Origin: Phytopythium helicoides | Taxonomy: Eukaryota; Oomycota; Peronosporomycetes; Pythiales; Pythiaceae | Length of the DNA: 64,000 nt | Assembly: GCA_024867545.1 (NCBI GenBank) | Contig: JANFNE010000013.1 | Span: 1,148,470 to 1,212,469, forward strand | Reading direction: 5' to 3' | In this document: positions 54,675 to 64,000 of the stretch, piece by piece | How the letters are laid out: every line of letters begins with the position of its first letter | Numbering within the stretch: the stretch's first letter is position 1 | The notes under the pieces: model-generated | What the model was told of the DNA's origin: nothing | Databases searched by the model: none | Seen by the model: the letters and a program-made list of their open reading frames with translations, nothing else | Program-made: the position numbers and the translations under genes

Positions 54675-56675
54675 TCAGCCGCCGAGCATCTCGACGAGCT
54701 TGCTGGCGCTCGGACGAGCAGCTGGATCGCCCTGCAGACAAGCCTCGGCGACGCGCCGGATGCGGTCAGGGCAGTCAGCCGACATCGTTGGGCGGAGCGC
54801 ACCGGCCATCACCTCCTTGAGCACTTGGAAAGGCTTGAGCTTCTCGCCAGCAGCGTTGACGGCGTCGCTGTACGGCACCTTGCACGTGTCGAGCTCCGAC
54901 AACAATACGCCGTACGAGTAAATGTCGGACTGCTGCGTGTACTTGGTCCCCTCAAGCACCTCAGGCGCCGTCCAGTAGGGCGTGCCGACGCCCGCCGTCA
55001 TCTCCTCCTGCTGCGTGCGGCTCACGCCAAAGTCGATGAGCTTCGGGTCGAGCGAGCGCGTCAGCAACACGTTCTTGGACTTGAGGTCGCGATGAATGAT
55101 CGGCGGTTCGCGCTCGTGCAGGTACTGGAGTGCACGAGCAAGACCGATGGCGATATGGATCTTGTCGCGAGGCCATGACAGTAAGTCGCCCTGACGCTCG
55201 AGGTAGCTCTGGAGGTCGCCGCCGGGGAGGAACTCAAGCACCATCACGAGATTGTTGATGGTGTTCCACGCGACACCGATGAAGGAAATGATGTTCGGGT
55301 GCTCCAAGCTCGCGCTCAGCTGGATCTCGCTCGTGAAGTCCTGGAACTCGCCGAACGTTGGCTGCTTGTTCTGCAGCAGACGCTTGACAGCAACCTGCTC
55401 TCCGCGGAACTCAGCGACCCACACCTCACCGTAGGCTCCCTTCGACAGAGGTTTGACCAGCTTGACCTCTTCGAATGGCACTCGCTTGCCAGCGAGGTTC
55501 GGGTCGTTGTACAGCGCGCGGAGAATGCTGTTGGAGCCACTGTCTCCATCGTCACCGTAACCTGATGACCCGAACTGACTCATGTTGGTGGAGTAAAGCT
55601 CCGTGGTGCTCGTCGCCATGGTCGGACGGGAGCTGTCACTAACACCTGGCTTAGTGGCGGTCGAAATGACGCCCGACGCTGCGGGAGACAGCAGTGCGCT
55701 GGGGTCGACAGCAGCGTCGCTCTGGAACTGGTCCTGGTTCAATTGCTTGCGACGACGGCGAACACAGATCACGACAATGATAGCCGCAATAGCCAGCACC
55801 ACTGCGCCAACAATGATGAGAACGATTGCAATGGTGCTAATGCCTCCGCCGGAGCTTGTGTCCGTGTCCTGGAACTCAAGAAGCCATTCGTCGACCCATG
55901 CCGAGGGCGTGGGCTCTGAATATTTGGACGTCAGGGCTCCATCAGCTAGCTTGTTGACGCCGATGCACGGGATAGCGTACGACCCATACGAGCCGCGCGA
56001 GGGACAGTTGGGGTATGCAGGCTCGTATTTCTGGGAGATCGTGTGCACGACGTAGACCTCGTAGGAAATATTCGCGTCGGTCCAAGCGTGCTTGAGTAGC
56101 TGGATGTCTGGAGCTCCGTCCGGGTCGGCGCCGGTAGCCCACATGGCAGCGTGCACGTCCGAGGTCTCGCTGTAGACATCGGTCGCGCACTTGACAGCCT
56201 CGAGCATCTGCTCGCCATTGCACTGGTTGTTGCGGTACACGATCGTGCCGTCGGGTTGCGTGCAGTTGACGGCGGTGCATCCCACTGCTTCGTACTCTTC
56301 GAGCGAGACCACGAGCTCCGTGAGCGCGACATCCTTGAGCGTGTACAGCTGGCGCGCGCGATTAAAGCTGTCGAGCGTGTAGCCCGTATCCCAGAGCAGT
56401 GCTCGTTGCACGCGCGCGTCGAGCACGTCGAAGCTCGAGATGCCCGCGGCTTCCAGGCGGCTGGCGACCGCGTCAGGCACCGTCTCGAGCGTGATCTGCG
56501 AGAGCGTCGAGTCGCCGTTGGCCTTGTAGTTGATGTAGAGCTGCAGCGCGACGTCGGAGTTTTCGCCGTCGTTCACGTAGCTGCTGGTGTCGGGCAGCCC
56601 CGAGGACGAGGACGAGGAGCTCGCGGCCGCCGCGAGTTGCAGCAAGCCCAGCGACGCCAGCGCGAGCCGCAGCAT
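54675..56675 (-). CDS. Receptor-like TKL kinase, intact
   Basis: An unbroken 666-residue frame from ATG 56675 (MLRLALASLGLLQLAAAASS, a signal peptide). The ectodomain of about 290 residues has ARVQRALLWDTGYTLDSFNR, the family signature, and paired Cys (VGCTAVNCTQPDG; NPSRG-type Cys near CPSRGSYGSYAIPC). Membrane helix: ISTIAIVLIIVGAVVLAIAA followed by IIVVICV. The kinase domain has GKGAYGE-like loop LSKGAYGEVWVAEF, VAVKRL, ISFIGVAW, IIHRDLKSKNVLL, LIDFGVSR, GTPYWTAPEVL and DIYSYGVLLSELDT, all catalytic residues present. It ends KLVEMLGG. Predicted plasma-membrane receptor kinase of the oomycete TKL group; ligand unknown. Divergent to the receptor kinase at 57471 across about 800 bp. Confidence 0.92.
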   Translation of the reverse strand: MLRLALASLGLLQLAAAASSSSSSSGLPDTSSYVNDGENSDVALQLYINYKANGDSTLSQITLETVPDAVASRLEAAGISSFDVLDARVQRALLWDTGYTLDSFNRARQLYTLKDVALTELVVSLEEYEAVGCTAVNCTQPDGTIVYRNNQCNGEQMLEAVKCATDVYSETSDVHAAMWATGADPDGAPDIQLLKHAWTDANISYEVYVVHTISQKYEPAYPNCPSRGSYGSYAIPCIGVNKLADGALTSKYSEPTPSAWVDEWLLEFQDTDTSSGGGISTIAIVLIIVGAVVLAIAAIIVVICVRRRRKQLNQDQFQSDAAVDPSALLSPAASGVISTATKPGVSDSSRPTMATSTTELYSTNMSQFGSSGYGDDGDSGSNSILRALYNDPNLAGKRVPFEEVKLVKPLSKGAYGEVWVAEFRGEQVAVKRLLQNKQPTFGEFQDFTSEIQLSASLEHPNIISFIGVAWNTINNLVMVLEFLPGGDLQSYLERQGDLLSWPRDKIHIAIGLARALQYLHEREPPIIHRDLKSKNVLLTRSLDPKLIDFGVSRTQQEEMTAGVGTPYWTAPEVLEGTKYTQQSDIYSYGVLLSELDTCKVPYSDAVNAAGEKLKPFQVLKEVMAGALRPTMSADCPDRIRRVAEACLQGDPAARPSASKLVEMLGG

Positions 56676-57470
56676 GTTGACGAGGCAAAGGCAGAGGCCT
56701 GGACCAGCGAGGTGAGCGAGGGCGAGGCGGTGGATCGGAGACTGAGCTATCAGTGGAGACGCCACGCCGGACGCGGCAGGGGCGCTCCGTAGATGTCAGG
56801 TCGCGGCTGTTTCGCGTTGTGTAGTATGTGATATCTACGGTACACTGCAAGCACTGCAGAGTTCAGAGCAGAGGCGGGTACTGTACGGTGGGTACGAGCG
56901 CTACATCGTCGCTCCCAGCGGAAAAATAGATCACACGCTTGCGGACAGCGCGGCGGTGGCGTAATGCATGTCGACGGAGCTGCTGGTGGTCGAAGGAGCC
57001 GTCGGGAGTGGAAGAGAGCGCTCCGCCGCAGCTGTGGCGACACATGCCGAGGGTCATATACCAGTTCTGGCATCTCACAGCTCGCGTATATATCTTTAGT
57101 CGCGTCTTTAGTCTGTACGTAAATATTGACTATCTGGAAGTCATTTATACCTAGAAGTCAAGCAAAGTGTCCAATCGACATCGTCCTCTTTTGGGTATTT
57201 TCTACCTGAAATAAGACCGTTTGCGCCGACTGAAACCCAGGGTGGGTTCGCTTTCTGTGCCAACGTTGAACCCATTGCAAGTGGTACTGGACTGGACCGG
57301 TACCGTCCCTTCGCCAATATTTTCCATCGGAGACCGCCCGACTGTCTCGTCCTCAGTGGCGAATCGCCCGCCCCGCCCCGCTCCCGCCTCACGCCACCTC
57401 ACTCCGCCTGCTGCGGCTGCAGGCCACTCGCCAACTGTCCCCGCGGCTTCTCCAGCTCCCGACGACTCCG
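56676..57470. promoter_or_regulatory. Divergent promoter region between two receptor kinases
   Basis: About 795 bp. The middle is AT-rich (57080-57200) while both ends are GC-rich leaders. The frame open on the + strand across 56151-56792 is a shadow of the receptor gene. No gene is supported. Confidence 0.4.
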
Positions 57471-59473
57471 ATGATGTCACGCTCGGTGCTGTTGGTGGCC
57501 GTGGCGCTCGGCTCGGCCGTCGCCATCGACATCCCCAAGGAGATCAGCGAGGTCAGCACCCTGGAGAACCTCACCACGCCGCTGCCCACCATCGCCGAGT
57601 ACCCGACGCTCTACAACCGCGTGCAGACGGACGCGGACTTCGCGAGCCTGCCCGTCGGCGTGCAGCGCGCCGTGCTCTGGGATGTCGGCCTCGTGCGCCT
57701 CGGAGACTCTACCAAGTACACGCAGATCTACACGCAGTGCACGCGCACTATGAACGACATCTTCGTCACGGCGCAGTCCTTTGACGAGTCGCGCTGCGAG
57801 ATCCAGGAGACCTGCAAGGACGGCGTGCAGGCCTTCGCCGACCAGTCGTGCGAACCGGCGGCCGTGGTCGAACAAGCCATCTGCGCAGTCATCGACGACG
57901 AAGACATACCCGAGTGGAACAACATCACCATGTACTCCAAGGAGCCCGCCGAGCTGACCTTAGGTTATGACCCCGTGATCTACGCGCACAGCACGGACGA
58001 TAGCAACAACCAGACAACCATGGTCTACATGATCACGCAGTACAGCTCCACCTCGCTCGAGAACCTCGGCGAAGCCGACAACGCATGCCTTACCCAGAAC
58101 ACGTTTGTTGTCCCGTGCCGCAAGATCTCGTCTAGCGACGTCGACAACGGGCAATGCGCTCTGGTGCGAGCCCGAGCGCCTGCTCGGCGTCACGCTCTGG
58201 CAACAGTCGGTCAACACGACCACCACGGAGGCGGACTCGAGTAGCGGCGTGTCCTCGACAGTCGCCATCATTCTTGGTATCGTCGCCGGTGTCATGGCGC
58301 TACTGGCCATTGTCTTCCTAGTGCTTTGGCAGCGTTCAATGCATCGACCGCGCAGTGGGTCCCAGGGTTTTTACGTCGAATCAGCCACAAACCCCAACGG
58401 TTCTGCCCAAGCTTCCACCCGCCCGTCTGGCATGACCTCTGGTGCCTACAACAGCACCACCTCGGCACGCCCAAGCATGAGTGTGGCGCAGATTGACGCC
58501 ATCAATGAGAAGTACCGACAGAAGTCGGCGGTGCTCACTGCTTTCTGCTCGGACCAAGAGTTAACGCTCAAGCAGATCTCGTTCTCGGGCATTATCTTCC
58601 GCCAGAAGCTTGCCAGCGGGGCAAACGGCGAGGTATGGCAGGGCGAGTATGAAGGTCAGGCTGTTGCGATCAAGCGCGTCATGCTGACCAATGATGGTCA
58701 ACGCAAGCCGAACGGCAGCACAAGTGTGTCGGGAGGATCCATACCGGTTGTGGACGTGGACATCAAGGCACTGGAGCAGTTCACCCAGGAGATCCGCATT
58801 GCGTCGACGCTTGACCATATCAACATCGTCCGATTCGTGGGTCTCGCGTGGCGCACGCTACCCGAGCTCAGCATGGTGTCCGAGTTCATGGCCAGTGGCG
58901 ACCTGGCACGACTGCTGGCCTCGCCTGACAGCAAGGACCTGACGTGGGGCCACAAGATCTCGCTTGCGGTCGATATCTCGAACGCGCTCGTGTACTTGCA
59001 CTCGCTGCAGCCAGCTATCATTCACCGCGATCTGCAAGTCGCTCAACGTGCTGCTTAACGAAGACTTCCAAGCCAAGTTGAGCGACTTCGGACTCAGTCG
59101 CGAGCACGACATGGAAGTCACCATGACGAGCGGAGTCGGCACGGTACTGTGGACGGCGCCCGAGGTGCTGCGCGGTGAAAAGTATTCGGAGAAGGCCGAC
59201 ATTTACTCTTTCGGCGTCGTGCTGTCCGAGCTTGACACGAATCTCCCACCCTACAGCCTCAACAAGGAAGCTCAGGGGATCCGTGGCTCGAAGAGTCTGC
59301 ACCTCATGCCCCTTATCACCAAGGGCCAGATCACGCCCGAGTTCCGACCGGATTGCCCACCGGCTGTGCTCACGCTCGCCAAGGCTTGTCTGAGCGCCGA
59401 TCCGTCGCAGCGGCCGAACGCGAGTCAAATCGTCTACGAGCTTCGCTCCAAGATCTGGCCAACGATGGGTTGA
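57471..59473 (+). CDS. Receptor-like TKL kinase with two single-base breaks
   Basis: Start ATG 57471 or 57474 (MSRSVLLVAVALGSAVAIDI, a signal peptide). Ectodomain: VGVQRAVLWDVGLVRLGDST (family signature), then CEIQETCKDG and CEPAAVVEQAICAV. One extra base in a g-run near 58155 separates SSSDVDNG from NALWCEPERLLGVTLWQQSV. Membrane helix: AIILGIVAGVMALLAIVFLV. The kinase has LASGANGEVWQGEY, VAIKRV, IVRFVGLAW and IIHRDL; after a second extra base near 59030 it continues KSLNVLLNEDFQAKLSDFGL and GTVLWTAPEVLRGEKYSEKA. All catalytic residues are present once corrected. With the two bases removed, the gene is full length like its neighbour, so sequence errors are more likely than decay. Confidence 0.85.
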
Positions 59474-59655
59474 GAGCACTCGAGGGAGTGCTGACAGCAC
59501 AGAAATGCTGTACACAGTGATGGAGTTGTTGCTTTATCCTTCTTGAATAAAAAAGTTCTATGACTTTAGACTGCTTATCACCTCGGATGTTTCCCATCAA
59601 AACACGTGCACAGCATGCTTCTCTATTACACCACATGTCAAAACCAAGCCGACGT

Positions 59656-61338
59656 TCATCTTCCTTCGAGTGCGTCGAACGATTGTGCGAGTGCTAGAAG
59701 TTCCCCCTCAAGCTCTCGCGCGGACGGACGAGCTCGAGGATCCATGGCAATACATGACCGCCCGATTCGCACCACCTCGGCGTGAACAAAAGGAGAGGCT
59801 ACAAAAGAGGCAGCCGAGACAAGCGAGATCGCCGATCGCACAATAGCGGCTCCGGCTGGACCGTTGGAGCTGGTGGTACCACGAGCTTGCCGATAGCTTA
59901 CTAAATCCCCGACCGTTGCAGCAGACTTCTGCACCGACACTGTCGAAACTGTTGAGCTGGTTGCTACGCTCGAAAACTCGACACGAACACGGCCAGATGC
60001 AATTCGTGCGAGAAGATCCCGGTTGTTGGAGCTCGCTCGATCATCTTCAACCTCACGCATAGGCTGTTTCGCGGAGCTAGTGTCGACTTCCTTTCGCACT
60101 CGATGTCGCAGTGCTCGTTGTGCTGCTTGATGGTGCCAACGACGAGTATGGAGTGCAATGGGTATCCAACTCAGAGAGCAGCACGCCAAATGAGAAGATA
60201 TCGGCCTTCTCATCAGCCTTTTCACCTCGCAACACTTCTGGCGCGCTCCACACTCCTCGTGTTGAAGTGGAAGGAAGGTCGTAGATATATTTCTCGACGC
60301 TTGCAGCGCGAAAGTCGATAAGCTTGGCCGTCCACTGCGTCGAAAGAAGCACATTTCTAGAGCGAAGTGCCATGTGAACAAGAGTTCGCGGAGTTTGAGA
60401 GTGCAGATACGCTAGAGATGCCGCAACTTGGGCTGCAATGTTGACTTTGTCCTTGTCGAAGCCTCTTGGTCGACGAGTAGCCATGTTCTCGGTGTCGAAG
60501 CGAGTCAGGAGTGCTCGTAGGTCACCACCGTCCATGAACTCGCTAACCAATTGAACGTCTAGCAATGAGCGCCAGGCAACGCCGATAAACGTGACAATGT
60601 TGGGGTGGCGGAGCGATGCAAGGAGCCGAATCTCACAGAAGAATGCATCCATGTGCCGCACGTTGGCAAGCCACTGCGCAGATGGTTTCTTGACAGCCAC
60701 GAACGCACCTCGAAACTTGGCGCGATAGACATCACTTGTGGACCCGTGGTAGACGAGTTGTCCAAGGCGGATCTGATCGAGAGGCAGTCGACTCGCAAGC
60801 ACATCAGGATGCTCCCAAGATCCGCAGAACGAGTCACCTGCGCGTGTTTGGTCCACGTTGGGAGCCACGATCGACTGCATCCGTGGTGCGGAACCACTCG
60901 CTAAGGTTGGAGCGCGATACAACAGCTTCCAGCTCGTTGATGCCGAACACGCCTTGCTGTTGGTCTTGATGCTGCTCCATTACTGCATCTGTGCGTCGCT
61001 TCTTCCTCCGGACGAGTATCACGGCGACTACCATTACGAATAGTAGCGTGGCGATGATGGCGAGCCCGACCTCGCTACGATCGGGAGTGCTTGACGAGCT
61101 CGCGGTCGTTCGGCTGGATTCCTGTGAGCCAGCGGGAGTTGGAGTTGGCGCCGACACGTCTGCAAAGGTGGAGAGACACGATAGTAAGCGAAAATGAAAG
61201 TCTCCGTCAAACGAAACAGGGGTAAAGGATCCAACCTGACAGTGTCGACTCACGGCCAGTCGAGTCGTTGGCGGTCGATCCATCCTTGACCACGCTCGTG
61301 TTTTGGTTCATCTCGGCGAGGGAGGACAGCGGCGCCAT
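59656..61338 (-). CDS. Membrane pseudokinase without the family ectodomain
   Basis: Start ATG 61338 (MAPLSSLAEMNQNTSVVKDG). An intron of about 90 bp (gtgagtcg to ttgcag) leads to a Ser/Thr/Pro stretch and a membrane helix, GLAIIATLLFVMVVAVILV, then RRKKRR. The kinase fold starts IRLGQLVYHGSTSDVYRAKF (no GxGxxG), keeps VAVKK and FIGVAW, but the catalytic loop is LVHMALRSRNVLL instead of HRDLK..N and DFG is DFRAAS. Asp of HRD is lost, Gly of DFG is Arg. The C-lobe is normal (GVWSAPEVLRGEKADEKADI, FSFGVLLSELDTHCTPYSS). Extra bases near 60915 and 60110 must be removed; the tail then continues to VVRIGRSCIAMDPRARPSAR and ends ALAQSFDALEGR. No signal-peptide-like N-terminus or ALLW ectodomain. Probably catalytically dead. 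Confidence 0.78.
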
Positions 61339-61932
61339 GGCGCTCCATCAAATGGCAAATGGTCCAAGGTATCGAGGCTCTTGCTGATGCACGATCGTCA
61401 AGTGATCGAGTGGTGTGTGGTCGAGCAGGATTCGGCTTTTCGTGTGGTACGTGGCGCACCTCGGTGTCTCCTCTTGGAGGTGACTGCAGGCTCAGCTCCT
61501 CAAGACTGAGCGTTATGGAAGCCGGTCCGAGTCGCGCTCTGCGCTTCGCGTCCGTCCATTGCAGGCGCCAGCTTCGAGAGGACTGAAGGCGATCGAACCG
61601 CCGCAGACGCGAAACGAACTCGCGCGAGTCGTTTTTCCTTCCGCGTATCCGGTTCTTTGGTTCATCAGAGCGGCAGATGAGGCCGGAAGGTGAACTCCTG
61701 GAGTTGCAAATGGAAAGAACCGGCGATGGAGTCGGTGCGCGTCTCGCATTGCGGCTCGGAACGAGAATTACTCCCATTACGACTGGAGATGGCGCTCGTT
61801 CGATGTGTTTTCTGGTGCGCACGCCCCCAATCGCGCTGGTGACCACAATGACACGCTGAACAACAGGTTCGAAGCTACAACTGTATTGATACACTCGGCT
61901 GCGGTCCACGGTGGCCTCGGAGCGAGCCGGTC

Positions 61933-62915
61933 TCACCTGGCGACGTAGTAGTCGGACGCCACGGCGCCGTCGAGATGTGCGTCACTCTGCTCCCACGCTC
62001 GGCGTCGGTCTCGGGTGCGACGCCAGCGAGCGTAACCGAACGCAGCGGCGAGCACCACGAGCACGACGCCTGCGATGATTGGGATCAGGTAGAGCAGGTT
62101 GAAACCCGAGCTATCGTCGCCATCACCAGCAGCCGAAGTCGATGCTGCTATCGCGTCGATCCACGCGTCCATGGACGCGGGCCACTCTGGCTCAGCCCAC
62201 TGGGAGCTGTTGGCCTCCGAATAGACGGCACAAGGAATGATCATGGCCGCCTCGTAGTCGCCGCCGTCGCTGAGCGAGCACGTGTCCCACGAGGGCTGAT
62301 CGCTCGGCGCGGCCATGTGGATGGCGAAGACTAGATAGCTCTCGTTGGAGTAGTCGTCGACCCAGTCGTGACGAACAACGTTGGGCTGGGGCACCAGCGT
62401 CGCGTTGGCGACGCCCGTGGCCCACATGGACAGGTTCTGGTCGCTGCCGGGCCACGTCGACCACGGCGCAGCGCACAACGGACGTCATCTGATCGCCGTT
62501 GCAGTAGCGCGAGCGTAGCGTGAGGCTGCCGGCCGAGTCGGTGCAGTTCGAGTACGTGCAGCCTGCGCTGAGGTAGTCGCTCTTGGAGACGGCGATGTCG
62601 GCCATGGCCGCGCCGTCCGTCGTGTACACCTTGACGAGTGGGTCGGAGGCCTCAGTCGGGAGCTTTCACGTAGCCGGAGGCCCAGAGCAGCGCGCGCTGC
62701 TGCAGCCCATTGAGCTGCTCGAACGAGAGCTGCGCGGCGTCGAGGCGACTGGTGACGACGGCCGGCAGGTCGGCCGTCGACAGGTTGAGGGCCGAGGCCG
62801 AGACGCCGAGCGCGTCCAGGTCGTAGAGCTGCTGCACCAGGTCGGCGCTCGAGCCGTCGAAGGTCGCGGCCGAGGCCGACGCGAGCAGCAGCGAGGCGAG
62901 CACCGCGGCGAGCAT
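61933..62915 (-). CDS. Kinase-less receptor of the same ectodomain family
   Basis: Start ATG 62915 (MLAAVLASLLLASASAATFD, a signal peptide; an upstream in-frame ATG lies at 62963). Ectodomain: LNGLQQRALLWASGYVK, then after one extra base near 62660 LPTEASDPLVKVYTTDGAAM, CTYSNCTDSAGSLTLRSRYC, and after another near 62470 PWSTWPGSDQNLSMWATGVA. Membrane helix: LLYLIPIIAGVVLVVLAAAF, then GYARWRRTRDRRRAWEQ. The frame stops at 61933, directly at a gtgaga donor. A following exon ending near 61665 (HLQLQEFTFRPHLPL) is possible. In either case no kinase is attached. It lies directly upstream of the membrane pseudokinase, same strand. Confidence 0.7.
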
Positions 62916-63876
62916 TGCGGCGCAGTGAGCTGTTCGCGCAATGGGTACGGTCCGAATTGCCAAGTGAACCCACTCGAATTTGAAATTTTAGGGATAGACG
63001 TTGACTTGGCGTTTGTATGGAGCTCATATATCGCACATGCATCGCCTCTGTACGAGTGATACAGCGAGTGCTTCGTATGAGTCACGTCCATGTCGGTCGT
63101 CGACTGCAGTTTGCTGTGATGCCTCGCTCGTGAATCAACCAACACCTTCCCGCACCGGCCGACGCCTTCGTGAATCAAGCGTCTCCTCCTTCAGCCGACC
63201 ACGTACGCGTGTACGTCCGCGTCTGCTACAGGATTTCCAGTGAACCATTTCGGCGAGGGTCGGGAGCAAGTTGAAGCACGTAGCAACGCGATTGTCATGA
63301 CATGACGGACAGCGGGAGACTGGGTGCGGCTACACCTGTGCGGGTCATTCGGGTGCGGTCGACTAGCACCGCAAAGAGTCACATGCACGCACGATTGCGG
63401 CTTGCAAGGTACCCGTCGGGTCCAGCATGGCGCTGGATTTTTCTGCTCGCACTGGGGGCATCATCACCAGCTCAAAGCAGACCCGCCGGGTCGGCCGTCC
63501 GATGGCTGGCTGCGAGCGGATCGGATCCCTTGGTCCTGCCGGATCTGCCGCCGCCTCGACGCGAATCACTTCTCCTCGCCACTGTCTGCCCGCTCTCCGT
63601 CTCCGCACGCTGTCGTGAGACCGCCGGTTGCGGAGCTCGCTCGTCGTGACGAGTGCAGATCGGTCCGGCACACCTGGTTCGGGCGGCTCCATCTACTGAT
63701 GTCTTCTCTATAATATCAGTACATCGTGACCAACCCGCATCTCCCCGTATACAATATACCATATCCACCGATATCTCACATCTTTTCGCGGTTATCCGCC
63801 GGCCTTTCCGCCTTCCCGTCGCCGCCAGCGAAAAAAGAGAAGCCACCCGCCACTTGCGCTCTCTCGCCTCGGCGCC
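62916..63876. other. Intergenic, divergent region
   Basis: About 960 bp between two head-to-head genes. Frames at 63302-63713 show no motif. An AT-rich block lies at 63700-63780. Confidence 0.35.
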
Positions 63877-64000
63877 ATGGCGCGGCCGCAGCTGCGGCGC
63901 CTGGCGCTCTCGTCGCTGCTCTCGGCCTCCTCCTCGTCCACAGGCTTCGACTACGTCTACCTGGTGCCGATCGTGGGCGGCGCGGCGCTGCTGGCGGCGC
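63877..64000 (+). CDS. Start of a protein with signal peptide, cut by right edge
   Basis: The ATG at 63877 (context cgccatggcg) starts MARPQLRRLALSSLLSASSS, then STGFDYVYLVPIVGGAALLA, and is open to the window end. A signal-like leader followed almost at once by a membrane helix and no ectodomain resembles the layout of the membrane pseudokinase at 59656-61338. Too little is visible to classify. Confidence 0.5.
   Translation, partial: MARPQLRRLALSSLLSASSSSTGFDYVYLVPIVGGAALLAA

Noticed and set aside
56151..56792. 213-codon frame on the + strand
   Set aside because: Antisense to the ectodomain of the intact receptor kinase; composition is the mirror of GC-rich codons, no motif.
54675..59473. 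Receptor kinases as plant-type LRR-RLKs
   Set aside because: No LxxLxLxxN repeats in the ectodomains; the shared signature is QRALLW plus Cys pairs.
1..62700. Programmed +1 ribosomal frameshifting as the cause of the many shifts
   Set aside because: No common slippery codon or stop precedes the sites, some shifts are in the opposite direction, and intact paralogues read through. Insertion-biased sequence error fits better.

Overview
The window looks like gene-dense nuclear DNA of an oomycete (Pythium/Phytophthora-like water mould). The basis is a GC-rich coding bias, tight spacing (often 50-300 bp between genes), short GT-AG introns of about 55-85 bp, START-FYVE-like lipid-binding proteins, many TKL-type kinases, ankyrin-repeat proteins of the oomycete type, a kinesin, a PPR-like protein and a transmembrane cAMP phosphodiesterase. 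No tRNA, rRNA, CRISPR or bacterial-type operon was seen.

Layout. 1-9.5 kb: an unrecognised gene cut by the left edge, a dispersed repeat, an interrupted ankyrin-type protein, a broken membrane-protein remnant, an AUP1-like acyltransferase divergent to a small membrane protein, a mosaic kinase pseudogene and a mitochondrial PPR-like protein. 9.5-23 kb: a kinesin, a tandem pseudokinase with a Src-like N-terminus, a five-part '2H phosphoesterase - helical - phosphatase - P-loop kinase - RNA ligase' repair protein, and an ankyrin - pseudokinase - kinase protein. 23-30 kb: a four-CBS protein with a mitochondrial leader, a CDF zinc transporter, and a second tandem-kinase-family gene truncated at a dispersed repeat. 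31.6-47.7 kb: five tandem START-FYVE-family genes on the same strand, four or five sharing a C-terminal DLSYL-type tail. 48-53 kb: a three-RRM RNA-binding protein divergent to a membrane phosphodiesterase. 53-64 kb: a receptor cluster in which one ectodomain family occurs as full receptor kinases, as kinase-less receptors, and next to a membrane pseudokinase without the ectodomain.

The theme is signalling: lipid-sensing START-FYVE proteins, receptor kinases with possible decoy and pseudokinase partners, tandem kinases, and cAMP breakdown. Several clusters show birth and decay by duplication. Most long genes need one or more single-base corrections to read through. About three quarters of these are extra bases, which points to sequence error more than biology, so product lengths are approximate. 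Coordinates of spliced genes are outer limits; the splice sites I could place are given in the entries. All assignments come from reading motifs, not from database searches.
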